Below are positions 49,564-59,631 of a stretch of 64,000 bases of DNA, piece after piece. Numbering within the stretch: position 1 is the first letter of the stretch; each line of letters opens with the position of its first letter. The translations under genes and the position numbers were made by a program. The DNA lies in contig JADFNV010000001.1 in assembly GCA_022563195.1 (NCBI GenBank), positions 1 through 64,000 on the forward strand, written 5' to 3'. The notes beneath the pieces were generated by a model, which ran no database searches, was not told the origin of the DNA, and worked only from the letters and a program-made list of their open reading frames with translations. This DNA is from Pseudomonadota bacterium. GTDB lineage: Bacteria > Pseudomonadota > Gammaproteobacteria > Steroidobacterales > Woeseiaceae.

Positions 49564-49659
49564 TGTAGGAGCCCGCTGTTGGAGCCCGCCATGCGGGCGA
49601 TATCCGCCCGACATCGTGGCAATCGCCCGCATGGCGGGCTCCAACAGCGGGCTCCTACA
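49564..49659. repeat. REP-like long palindrome with perfect 38-bp arms
   Basis: Two 38-bp arms (49564-49601 and 49622-49659) are perfect inverted copies beginning TGTAGGAGCCCGCTGTTGG, with a 20-base loop. The sequence type resembles the TGTAGGAGC-class extragenic palindromes that RAYT-type transposases move. It provides the TAG stop (49655-49657) of the fructosamine kinase gene on the minus strand, and separates it from the converging VOC gene. Confidence 0.9.
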
Positions 49660-50428
49660 TCAGTTGTCGTAGCAACGTTTTCGCCTGGCTCAGATAGCTA
49701 CGACCGAAAAGATTCAGATGATTGAGGACATGATAGAGCTGATATAAATGACATCGTTGTTCGTGTCCTGCGACCAGCGGCCAGCTCGCCTCGTATGCTT
49801 CGTAAAACGCGCCACCGAAGCCGCCGAACAACCTTGTCATCGCAATATCCGATTCGCGATCACCGTAATAGACGGCCGGATCGAATATCACAGGCTCACC
49901 ATTCACGCTCGCCCAGTTGCCTCCCCATAGGTCGCCGTGCAGCAGCGAGGCATCCGGTTCGTAGCCTGAAAAAATTTCCGGCAACCGCTTGACCAATTTT
50001 GCTCCGGCCTCGGTGAGTTCGTCTCCATAACCGTGGCCTACAGCAAGTTCGAGCTGGAACTCAAGTCTTCGTTCTCGAAAAAAGTCGCCCCAGCTGTCGA
50101 GCCAGCTATTTTTTTGCGGCGTATGTCCGATCGTGTTATCGCGAAACCATCCGAACCGACTCTCACAATGTCGATGCAAGTCCGCAAGCCGTTCTCCAAG
50201 CCGCCTTTCGGTTTCCGTCGTGGGTGTGTCGAATGCCAATCGTTCGAGCGCTATGTAACTCTCGCCGTCGACCAGACCGCACGCCAAAACGTCCGGAACG
50301 CGAATCGTTTTTGTGGCTCTGAGTTCCCTGAGACCGTCGGCCTCCGCCTGAAACATGGCGAGCGCGGATGCGGGCGCCTTTTTGAGAAAAACCGAATCGT
50401 CGTACAGATCGATAGACCGGTCGGGCAT
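49655..50428 (-). CDS. fructosamine kinase family protein, N-terminally truncated
   Basis: The 257 residues match fructosamine-3-kinase-like proteins: AMFQAEADGL; IRVPDVLACG; LLHGDLWGGNWA (catalytic Asp); VIFDPAVYYGDRESDIAM (metal-binding Asp). The family usually starts about 30 residues earlier with a G-G-x-I/V loop that binds ATP; here it begins directly before VFLKK. The start abuts the MITE at 50431-50644. The protein may be inactive, or translation may begin elsewhere. Its stop codon lies in the right arm of the REP-like palindrome. Confidence 0.8.
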   Translation of the reverse strand: MPDRSIDLYDDSVFLKKAPASALAMFQAEADGLRELRATKTIRVPDVLACGLVDGESYIALERLAFDTPTTETERRLGERLADLHRHCESRFGWFRDNTIGHTPQKNSWLDSWGDFFRERRLEFQLELAVGHGYGDELTEAGAKLVKRLPEIFSGYEPDASLLHGDLWGGNWASVNGEPVIFDPAVYYGDRESDIAMTRLFGGFGGAFYEAYEASWPLVAGHEQRCHLYQLYHVLNHLNLFGRSYLSQAKTLLRQLM

Positions 50429-50430
50429 TC

Positions 50431-50644
50431 CTAGGGAACCTCTGATTTATTCTGGACGAAGTAGATTGTCTATAAAATGTTCAGATTCAAGGCGCGGATC
50501 GCACGTAATAGCTGGCTATTGCGAACGACTGCAGGGATGCAGGAGGTAGAGCAACGCATGGAGCAGTTGCCGAGATTCGCAACGCAGAAGCTGGACATTT
50601 TAGACACAAGATACGAGTTCATGAATAGATCAGAGGTTCCCTAG
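50431..50644. mobile_element. MITE-like element with CTAG ends
   Basis: The outer 16 bases (CTAGGGAACCTCTGAT at 50431-50446 and its inverted copy at 50629-50644) are perfect. Inner bases also pair imperfectly (TTGTCTATAAAATG near 50466 and CATTTTAGACACAA near 50595). No long gene fits. The CTAG ends could be a 4-bp YTAR-type duplication, as IS5-family elements make. It sits between xni and the fructosamine kinase gene and supplies the xni stop codon. Confidence 0.8.
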
Positions 50645-51531
50645 TATCGGCTCAGGTCCGCGATGCGCTCCGCCTGTCGCCTGAGCGCCGTGCCGATATT
50701 CGCTTCATCAAACAGCGCGTTGATGTCGCCCAGATCCGGCGCTGAACGTTGCATCGACGTCTCGGGATCCTCGATTGGCACGTCACAGACAAGGCCAGTG
50801 AGCTTACGCGCCAGCATTGCATCATCTTTGTGTGTCTCGAGTTTTTCCGCCAGCGTTTTCGCGCCACGAATATTGACCTCGTGCACCTTGTCGAGATTAT
50901 CGTAAATTGCCTCGAGGCTGCCGAATCGCTGCAGCAGAACGGTGGCCGTCTTCTTGCCTACGCCAGGAACACCCTTGATATTGTCGACGGCGTCGCCCGC
51001 CAGAGCAAGAAAGTCCGCGATTTGTTCCGGCCACACACCGAATACTTCCGGAATTCTTTCATAGCCAAGCTTGCCCTTTCCGGCAAAGTCCCAGAACACA
51101 TCGTCTTTACGCAATAGCTGTGCGAGATCTTTGTCGCGAGTGATGATTGTCGATGGCCGGTTAACCGACCGGCCATATTCGACCAGCGTGCCAATCAGGT
51201 CGTCAGCCTCGTACTTCGGGCTGGCACATTCCATGACACCCAAGGCACGAGTGAAGCGGCGGCACTGCTCGAATTGCCGCTTCAGTTCGGGCGGTGCCGG
51301 ATCGCGATTCGCTTTGTACTCAGGATAGATTTCGGTACGAAAAGATTTGGACAGGCTTTCGTCGAAAAGGACCGCCACGTATTCTGGATTGACCTGCTCC
51401 ATGAAATCACCGAGAAATCGGCAATAACCGTACAGCGCATTGATCGGGTTGCCCTCACCATCGACCATATCGTCCGGCATTGAGTAGTAGGCCCGGAACA
51501 CATATACGCTTGCATCGATCAGATATTGCAT
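50641..51531 (-). CDS. xni: 5'-3' exonuclease / flap endonuclease Xni-like
   Basis: A 296-residue nuclease of the PIN/FEN family, related to the N-terminal 5' nuclease domain of DNA polymerase I. It has metal-binding acidic residues in LIDASVYVFRAYYSM, VLFDESLSKSFR, EADDLIGTL, ITRDKDLAQL and DFLALAGDAVDNIKGVPGVGKKTA. The H3TH DNA-binding motif is the GVPGVGKKTATVLLQRFGSLEAI segment. The gene ends at a TAG formed at the edge of the adjacent MITE. Confidence 0.9.
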   Translation of the reverse strand: MQYLIDASVYVFRAYYSMPDDMVDGEGNPINALYGYCRFLGDFMEQVNPEYVAVLFDESLSKSFRTEIYPEYKANRDPAPPELKRQFEQCRRFTRALGVMECASPKYEADDLIGTLVEYGRSVNRPSTIITRDKDLAQLLRKDDVFWDFAGKGKLGYERIPEVFGVWPEQIADFLALAGDAVDNIKGVPGVGKKTATVLLQRFGSLEAIYDNLDKVHEVNIRGAKTLAEKLETHKDDAMLARKLTGLVCDVPIEDPETSMQRSAPDLGDINALFDEANIGTALRRQAERIADLSRY

Positions 51532-51533
51532 CC

Positions 51534-52187
51534 CTACCCGTGGAAATGCACTTCGATGATTTCCTCGCCCTCGGACAGATGATCTTTCAAACGCGCATGC
51601 AACGGGCTCGAGCGCGGAATATGCGCTAGCAGGTATTGCATCTGGTCTGCAAGGACTTGGCGTCCCTTGAGATAGATGTACTCGGCGTAAGTCGGCGTAA
51701 AGGGTACGGCGATAAGCTGCATATTTGCTTGCTCAGGAGTGCGGCCGCCTTTGTAGTTGTTACAGCGCCGACATGCGGTCGCAACATTGTTCCAGGTATC
51801 GCCGCCGCCGCGCCAAATCGGAGTGATGTGATCGCGAGTCAGGTCGCGGGTCGGATGGCGCGTCCCACAATACAGACACAGGTTCGCATCCCGCTTGAAC
51901 AGCGTGCGATTATTCAGCGGGGGAACGTATTTATCACGATTCCGGGACAGGCTCTTACTCGTGCCATGCGTTGCAACAATCGAATTAACGTCAATTTTGC
52001 TGCGGCTGCCATCGAAGCTGCTGTAACCGCCAAACACCGTATACAGGCGCGTGCCACAGTCATAGGCAACCTGTTCAGCGTGATACAACCGGACCGCCTC
52101 TCGATAGTCGATCCACTCGAGCGGCATTCCGGCAACATCTGTTCGCAACACCTGTTGCGATATGTTGGCAGCGATTCCTGCAAGCAT
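51534..52187 (-). CDS. HNH endonuclease
   Basis: A 217-residue nuclease. The HNH core is seen as LCLYCGTRHPTRDLTRDHITPIWRGGGDTWNNVATACRRCNNYKGGRTPEQANM, with two CxxC-type pairs that bind zinc. The N-terminal 90 residues and the C-terminal tail are family-specific but unknown. Such proteins occur alone in many bacterial genomes; the role (restriction, repair or mobile-element function) is unknown. It lies two bases upstream of xni. Confidence 0.85.
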   Translation of the reverse strand: MLAGIAANISQQVLRTDVAGMPLEWIDYREAVRLYHAEQVAYDCGTRLYTVFGGYSSFDGSRSKIDVNSIVATHGTSKSLSRNRDKYVPPLNNRTLFKRDANLCLYCGTRHPTRDLTRDHITPIWRGGGDTWNNVATACRRCNNYKGGRTPEQANMQLIAVPFTPTYAEYIYLKGRQVLADQMQYLLAHIPRSSPLHARLKDHLSEGEEIIEVHFHG

Positions 52188-52260
52188 TGCTTCACCTCGT
52201 CGCGCCTTGCGCGACCCTGCCTAGGTTTGCCGATCACGCGTCAAAAAGCAACACGAATCT

Positions 52261-53655
52261 CTATAACGCTTTCAATACAGCATCGAGACTGTCTTTCGCA
52301 TCACCGAACAACATGCGCGTATTCTCTTTGTAGAACAGGGGATTTTGTACACCCGCATAACCGGTTGCCATGCTCCTTTTCAGGACGATCGTTGTCTTGC
52401 CTTTCCACACCTCGAGCACCGGCATGCCGGCAATAGGGCTGTCCGGTTCTTCCTGGGCGGAGGGATTCACGATGTCATTCGCACCGATAACGATTGAAAC
52501 ATCAATATCGGGGAAGTCGTCATTAATTTCGTCCATTTCGTAGACAATATCGTAGGGAACCCTGGCTTCGGCCAGCAGCACATTCATGTGTCCCGGCATG
52601 CGCCCGGCAACCGGATGTATGCCGAAGCGCACATTGACCTTCTTGTCGCGCAACGCGCGTGTGATCTCGTTAACCGTATGCTGTGCGTGGGCGACTGCCA
52701 TGCCGTAACCCGGGACGATCATCACTTCCTTCGCGCTGGCAAGTAATGCGGCTGTTTCCTGCGTATCGATAGGGGTGACCTCTCCTTCGATATCGCCACT
52801 CACTGCGACAGCCCCGCCGCCCGTGCCGAATCCGCCCGCAATTACGGCAATAAACTTGCGGTTCATCGCGCGACACATTATGTAACTTAAAATAGCGCCG
52901 CTCGAACCGACCAGCGCGCCCGTGACGATCAAGAGATCGTTGCTTAGCATAAATCCGGTCGCCGCCGCGGCCCAGCCTGAGTAGCTGTTCAACATCGAAA
53001 CCACGACCGGCATGTCGGCACCGCCGATCGCCATGACCATGTGTACGCCGTACAACAAGGCGATTGCCGTCATTATCATCAATGGCGCCAGGCCGCCCCC
53101 GGCTGCCGATTGCAAAACAAATTCCCGGCCAAACCAGATCACAGCGACGAGCAAGCCCAGGTTCAACCAGTGGCGTGCCGGCAGCAGCATCGGTTTGCCG
53201 CTGATATGCGCGCTCAACTTGCCGAACGCGATCACCGAACCTGAGAACGTTACGGCGCCGATCAGTATGCCTATATAAATCTCGATGTCGTGAATCGTCT
53301 GTTCGACGCCCGTAAAAAGCATCGTCGGGTCCATGAAATTCGCGAACCCGACCATAACCGCAGCGAGTCCAACGAGGCTGTGCAAACTCGCAACAAGCTC
53401 TGGCATCTGCGTCATTTGAATGCGTCGCGCAAGAACGATGCCGATCGTGCCGCCGATCAGGAGCGCAACGAGTAAAATCGTGTATTGCCGCGTGACGATA
53501 CCGAGTATCGTCGCCAGCACTGCGATCACCATGCCTGCCATGCCGTACCCGTTGCCGCGACGAGCCGTCTCCGGACCGGATAAACCACCCAGGGCAAGAA
53601 TGAATAAGATCATCGCAGTAATGTACGACACAGTTACGATACCGCCGCCAATCAT
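52261..53655 (-). CDS. pntB: NAD(P) transhydrogenase subunit beta
   Basis: The 464-residue PntB couples hydride transfer between NADH and NADP+ to proton movement. The N-terminal half has eight or more TM segments; the C-terminal domain binds NADP(H) ([59 protein letters not shown]). It starts seven bases after pntA ends and forms the pntAB operon. Confidence 0.96.
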   Translation of the reverse strand: MIGGGIVTVSYITAMILFILALGGLSGPETARRGNGYGMAGMVIAVLATILGIVTRQYTILLVALLIGGTIGIVLARRIQMTQMPELVASLHSLVGLAAVMVGFANFMDPTMLFTGVEQTIHDIEIYIGILIGAVTFSGSVIAFGKLSAHISGKPMLLPARHWLNLGLLVAVIWFGREFVLQSAAGGGLAPLMIMTAIALLYGVHMVMAIGGADMPVVVSMLNSYSGWAAAATGFMLSNDLLIVTGALVGSSGAILSYIMCRAMNRKFIAVIAGGFGTGGGAVAVSGDIEGEVTPIDTQETAALLASAKEVMIVPGYGMAVAHAQHTVNEITRALRDKKVNVRFGIHPVAGRMPGHMNVLLAEARVPYDIVYEMDEINDDFPDIDVSIVIGANDIVNPSAQEEPDSPIAGMPVLEVWKGKTTIVLKRSMATGYAGVQNPLFYKENTRMLFGDAKDSLDAVLKAL

Positions 53656-53662
53656 GTCGACC

Positions 53663-55195
53663 TCACTTCCTGAACATGGCGAGCATGCGCCGGGTTACGG
53701 CGAAACCGCCGGCTATATTGATGCTCGTAATCAATATCGCGATGGCCGCAATCCACATGATGAGCTTGTCATCTGAACTGATCTGTAAGAGCGCGCCGAT
53801 AACGATGATGCTAGATATCGCGTTGGTGACACTCATCAACGGTGTATGCAATGCCGGCGTTACACTCCAGATCACCGAATAGCCGACGAAACAGGCGAGC
53901 ACAAACACCGTTAAATGCGCCAGGAACGATGGCGGCGCGACTGCGCCGAGACCGAGCAGTGCAAGTCCGGCGACAGCCATCGCGAGAATCGGTCCGGCAA
54001 CCGATGGTTTGTGTTCGACCACTTCGGGTACGGGCGCGGGCTTTGCCGCAGGTGGCGCCGCTGAAAGCTTCGGTGCCGGTGGTGGCCAGGTCGTTTCATC
54101 CTTGGTACAGACAGTGGCCCCGCGTATGATCTCGTCCTCCATGTCAATGACAATCTCGCCGTTTTTGTCGGGACTGAGTTCGGCCAGCAGGTGCCGGAGG
54201 TTGGTGGCATACAACTGGCTGGCCTGTGTTGCGAGACGGCTTGGCAAATCGGTATAGCCAATGATCGAAACACCGTCGCGCTTTACTACCTTGCCGGCTT
54301 CGGTCAACTCGCAGTTGCCACCTTGTTCGGCCGCAAGATCGACAATCACACTACCGTCATTCATTGAGCGAACCATGTCCGCCGTAATTAACCGCGGCGC
54401 CGGTTTGCCCGGTATCAATGCCGTGGTAATGATGATATCGACTTCTTTGGCTTGCTCCGCAAATAGCGCCATCTCGGCCTTGATGAACTCTTCGCTCATC
54501 ACTTTGGCATAGCCACCCTCACCCGAACCATCCTCATCCTTGAAGTCGAGCATCAGGAACTCGGCATCCATGCTTTCGACCTGCTCTTTGACCTCGGGAC
54601 GCGTATCGAATGCCCGTACGATCGCGCCCATGCTTTTTGCCGTACCGATTGCCGAAAGGCCGGCGACGCCGGCGCCGATTACCATGACTTTGGCGGGCGG
54701 TATCTTGCCTGCTGCCGTAATCTGCCCCGTAAAAAATCGACCAAAATGTTGTGCAGCTTCAATGACCGCACGATAGCCGCCGATATTTGCCATCGAGCTC
54801 AAGGCGTCCATATTTTGTGCCCGCGAAATGCGGGGCACACTGTCCATCGCAAGTACTGTTGCGCCGCTGTTCGTCAGCTCTTTGAGGAGGTCGGGGTTCT
54901 GTCCAGGCCAGATGAAACTGATCAGCGTTTGCTCAGACCTGAGTTGTCCGACTTCACTTCCCTCCGGTGCCCGCACCTTGAGTATCAGGTCCGACTGCGC
55001 CCAGAGTTCAGTCGCAGATGCGACGATCTCGCATCCGGCGGCTGCGTATGATTCGTTAGAATAACTTGCAGCGTCACCAGCATTTTTTTCAATGGCAACA
55101 CTGAAGCCCATCTTCATGAGATGAGACGCAACGTCGGGTGTCGTCGCTACGCGCCTTTCACCCGCATGTATCTCCCTCGGCACACCGATTCTCAT
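53663..55195 (-). CDS. pntA: NAD(P) transhydrogenase subunit alpha
   Basis: A 510-residue PntA in one piece, as in E. coli. The NAD-binding domain I has [58 protein letters not shown] Pro/Ala linker and three to four TM segments ([63 protein letters not shown]) end the protein. The gene starts at ATG 55195; about 230 bases upstream hold no gene but contain a possible structured RNA. Confidence 0.96.
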   Translation of the reverse strand: MRIGVPREIHAGERRVATTPDVASHLMKMGFSVAIEKNAGDAASYSNESYAAAGCEIVASATELWAQSDLILKVRAPEGSEVGQLRSEQTLISFIWPGQNPDLLKELTNSGATVLAMDSVPRISRAQNMDALSSMANIGGYRAVIEAAQHFGRFFTGQITAAGKIPPAKVMVIGAGVAGLSAIGTAKSMGAIVRAFDTRPEVKEQVESMDAEFLMLDFKDEDGSGEGGYAKVMSEEFIKAEMALFAEQAKEVDIIITTALIPGKPAPRLITADMVRSMNDGSVIVDLAAEQGGNCELTEAGKVVKRDGVSIIGYTDLPSRLATQASQLYATNLRHLLAELSPDKNGEIVIDMEDEIIRGATVCTKDETTWPPPAPKLSAAPPAAKPAPVPEVVEHKPSVAGPILAMAVAGLALLGLGAVAPPSFLAHLTVFVLACFVGYSVIWSVTPALHTPLMSVTNAISSIIVIGALLQISSDDKLIMWIAAIAILITSINIAGGFAVTRRMLAMFRK

Positions 55196-55332
55196 TGACA
55201 GGTCTCCGCTTGGATCTTAGGAATTTGCCAGGACTGGCTTTGTCCGGCGCTTATTCAGACAAGCGGCGTACTCTAACAACATTGGCAAGCCACGCACAGA
55301 TTCGCCGTGTTGCGCCCAGATCTTGTGTCACC

Positions 55333-55430
55333 TCAGGACCGCGGGCGGGATGTTCTTCGACCGAAGTAAAGCGCAGCAAAGCGAGCCATGAGGGAGAGGA
55401 ATATGCCGTCCGCGGTCCTGATTTTGTCTT
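55333..55430 (+). ncRNA. possible structured RNA with 16-bp closing stem
   Basis: Bases 55333-55348 pair with 55406-55421 in a 16-bp stem (one G-U pair). The loop of 57 bases includes CTTC-GACC-GAAG (about 55354-55365), and TTTTGTCTT follows on the plus strand. It could be a small RNA with its own terminator, or in minus orientation a leader of pntA about 140 bases from the start codon, or a repeat element. No known family was recognised. Confidence 0.35.
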
Positions 55431-55911
55431 AGTCGCGAGGTGCGGGTTTTGGCCGCCGATCAGTAAGGCGATCCCTTATGCGCCTGCGCTGATCGGGCGA
55501 CATGTTGTGGTAATGGTCGCGGAGCTTTTGGCGATGGCCATTTCGAAGTTGGCCAAACCGTCTGTAATTTTCGCGGATGCGCCTTTGCTCGCTGGCCGGC
55601 AGATCTCTGTACATCTCGTAGCGATCGCGAATTATTTCCCGGCGATCGTCGGGCAACTCGCGCCACATACTAAAGCGCTGCTGTGCCGCGTCCCGCTGCA
55701 CAGGCGTCATGGCGGCCCAGCGATCGGCACCCGTCGATAGCCGCTGCTGGCGTTCCGCCGGCATGCTATCCCAATGGTCGGCGAACTGACTCAAAACCTG
55801 CTGCTGTTCGGCAGTCAGTCCGTTCCAGTCAACGCCGTCATCAGCCATCACGGTGCCACAGGCGAGCATTGCTGCCAGTACCGTGATCACAATTATGTTT
55901 CTATGATTCAT
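55429..55911 (-). CDS. DUF3106 family protein
   Basis: A 160-residue secreted protein with a signal peptide (NIIVITVLAAMLACGTVMA), then repeated short motifs typical of DUF3106: LTAEQQQVLSQF, WDSMPAERQQRL, WAAMTPVQRDAAQQRF, WRELPDDRREIIRDRY and MSPDQRRRIRDRL. The family is helical, arginine-rich and of unknown role, often near ECF sigma genes. ATG 55911 has GGAGA upstream. It is the last gene of the minus-strand sigma operon (57133 to 55429), overlapping its predecessor by 11 bases. Confidence 0.85.
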   Translation of the reverse strand: MNHRNIIVITVLAAMLACGTVMADDGVDWNGLTAEQQQVLSQFADHWDSMPAERQQRLSTGADRWAAMTPVQRDAAQQRFSMWRELPDDRREIIRDRYEMYRDLPASEQRRIRENYRRFGQLRNGHRQKLRDHYHNMSPDQRRRIRDRLTDRRPKPAPRD

Positions 55912-56128
55912 TGTCTTTCTCCGTCGATTCTTCACCTTCCGGTACGGGATCGCTCCGTTTATCTGTTTCGGCGCTCATCGGAACATTGAAGATCAGCCAG
56001 TCTTCGTCCGACTCCTCCCAAAGCCCCAGGTACTCCAGAAACTCCATATCTGGTATGTCTTCATCGGCGGCAAACACCAGGCCGCAGACCATCAACATCG
56101 ATCCTATCAGTACGGCTCGTCTAGCCGA
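55901..56128 (-). CDS. small acidic secreted protein, 75 aa
   Basis: A short protein with a signal peptide (VLIGSMLMVCGLVFA, cleaved near ADEDIP), followed by an acidic region (FLEYLGLWEESDEDWLIF...EGEESTEKDNES). It starts inside the end of the DUF3619-like gene and overlaps the DUF3106 gene by 11 bases. Its neighbours are in the usual sigma, DUF3619, small protein, DUF3106 order. The function is unknown. Confidence 0.7.
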   Translation of the reverse strand, partial: SARRAVLIGSMLMVCGLVFAADEDIPDMEFLEYLGLWEESDEDWLIFNVPMSAETDKRSDPVPEGEESTEKDNES

Positions 56129-56525
56129 CATTGCCGTATGTGTCCAGGTCGGCCGAGTCGAGCCAACTGTAGAACTCGAGGTCTTCGAGCATTTCGAGGT
56201 TCTCGTTGTCGAGCAGCAACTCAAAATCGGACACCGCGACAGGCTCAACGATCACATCGACAGAGTTCGGCCCGCGCATGACCATCACAGTAACCAGCAC
56301 GGCGGCGGCAATTCCGGTCGCCGGCATCCAGCGTACCCACTGCCCTACAGAACTCGGCCTTCGCAACTCGTCGAGCGCCTCATGCCGCGCCCTGTTGAGA
56401 CGCGACAGCGCCGCCGCGTCCAGACGATCGACGCTATCGTCGAACTGATCTTTCGCCTGCTCGGCGAATTTCGCGTCTGCGTCCACTACACCTGTCAGTC
56501 GTTCTTTGTCTCTTGGCTCATTCAT
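56121..56525 (-). CDS. DUF3619-like probable anti-sigma protein
   Basis: The 134-residue product has a charged helical N-terminus (AKFAEQAKDQFDDSVDRLDAAALSRLNRARHEALDEL), one TM helix (ATGIAAAVLVTVMVM, about residues 70-86), and a short acidic periplasmic tail. This is the layout of DUF3619 proteins, which sit next to ECF sigma genes and are thought to act as anti-sigma factors. It overlaps the upstream sigma gene by ATGA (56522-56525). Confidence 0.8.
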   Translation of the reverse strand: MNEPRDKERLTGVVDADAKFAEQAKDQFDDSVDRLDAAALSRLNRARHEALDELRRPSSVGQWVRWMPATGIAAAVLVTVMVMRGPNSVDVIVEPVAVSDFELLLDNENLEMLEDLEFYSWLDSADLDTYGNVG

Positions 56526-57133
56526 TGCCAGTGTTCTCCCAACTTATCCCGGAGCGTATGCACTGCCCGGGAATAATGTGTTTTGACGCTGCCTGCGCTG
56601 CACCCCATCGCAACGGCGGTTCCCGCAACATCAAACCCTTCAAAAGTGCGTAGCATGAATGCTTCGCGTTGCCTGGTCGGCAGTGCGCGAACCGCTATTT
56701 CCAGTTGCTGCATTGCCTCATCTGTCTGTAATTCCTCATCCGGTGATCGACCTGCCGGATCAGGAGCCTGCGCGACGAAATCGTAGTCGTCATCGTCGTT
56801 CGAAGACCCGCGACCAAACCAGACCATGACATGATTGCGGACTTTTCGTCGGCGATGCCAGTCACGAACCCCATTCTGCAGGATCCGGTAAAAAAGCGGC
56901 GCCCACTCAGCCGGCGGTCGAGCGGCGTAGTTTCTGACCAGTTTGATCATCGCGTCCTGTACGAGATCCATGGCCTCGTCACGATCACGAATCCCGATCT
57001 CGGCGATGCGCAGTGCGCGTCGTTCAACCTCGGCGAGGAACTGATTGAGTTGGCTTTCGCGCTGCAGCGTCTCTGCTCCCGTCGCTTGTTCGCGGATGCA
57101 CGATACCGCAAAAACGCCCGCGCAGGCGTTCAC
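56522..57133 (-). CDS. ECF-like RNA polymerase sigma factor
   Basis: A 203-residue sigma factor. Region 2 is visible in ALRIAEIGIRDRDEAMDLVQDAMIKLVRNYAARPPAEWAPLFYRILQNGVRDWHRRRKVRNH, and region 4 in VRALPTRQREAFMLRTFEGFDVAGTAVAMGCSAGSVKTHYSRAVHTLR. A 30-residue acidic linker joins them. GTG 57133 has GGGAG upstream. This is the second sigma/anti-sigma pair of the window and is not related in layout to the 24492 one. Confidence 0.9.
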   Translation of the reverse strand: MNACAGVFAVSCIREQATGAETLQRESQLNQFLAEVERRALRIAEIGIRDRDEAMDLVQDAMIKLVRNYAARPPAEWAPLFYRILQNGVRDWHRRRKVRNHVMVWFGRGSSNDDDDYDFVAQAPDPAGRSPDEELQTDEAMQQLEIAVRALPTRQREAFMLRTFEGFDVAGTAVAMGCSAGSVKTHYSRAVHTLRDKLGEHWQ

Positions 57134-57347
57134 CGTTTCTCACTCCCTGTCATCGCGCGAATAAGATCCATCTTTACGGTCCTCTTGACTCCACCACACG
57201 GTCAACTACCGTATCACCCTTGTTTAACGCGGCGGACAGTGTCCGGTTGACAGTTTCGCTGCGATATCAGCGTCAGATATTATGTCACACAGAACATCTC
57301 CATCGGGCTCATCCGATCCATAAGTGGTTGTTTTTTAAACTTTTCCT

Positions 57348-59552
<2,205 letters not shown>

Positions 59553-59555
<3 letters not shown>

Positions 59556-59584
59556 CCCGGACTATTCATGAATAATCCGGGCTA
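59553..59584. repeat. 32-bp near-perfect palindrome, TCATGA-centred (copy 2)
   Basis: Arms of 16 bases with a single mismatch, centred on TCATGA, beginning TAGCCCGGACTATT. It includes the priA stop codon (59553-59555). A diverged copy overlaps the stop of the MATE gene at 42512-42544. It could be a REP-like sequence or a terminator hairpin. Confidence 0.8.
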
Positions 59585-59631
59585 CGCGTCTGCGCAGCGG
59601 AACATATACAGGTAGAATCGCCGGCTCGCTG

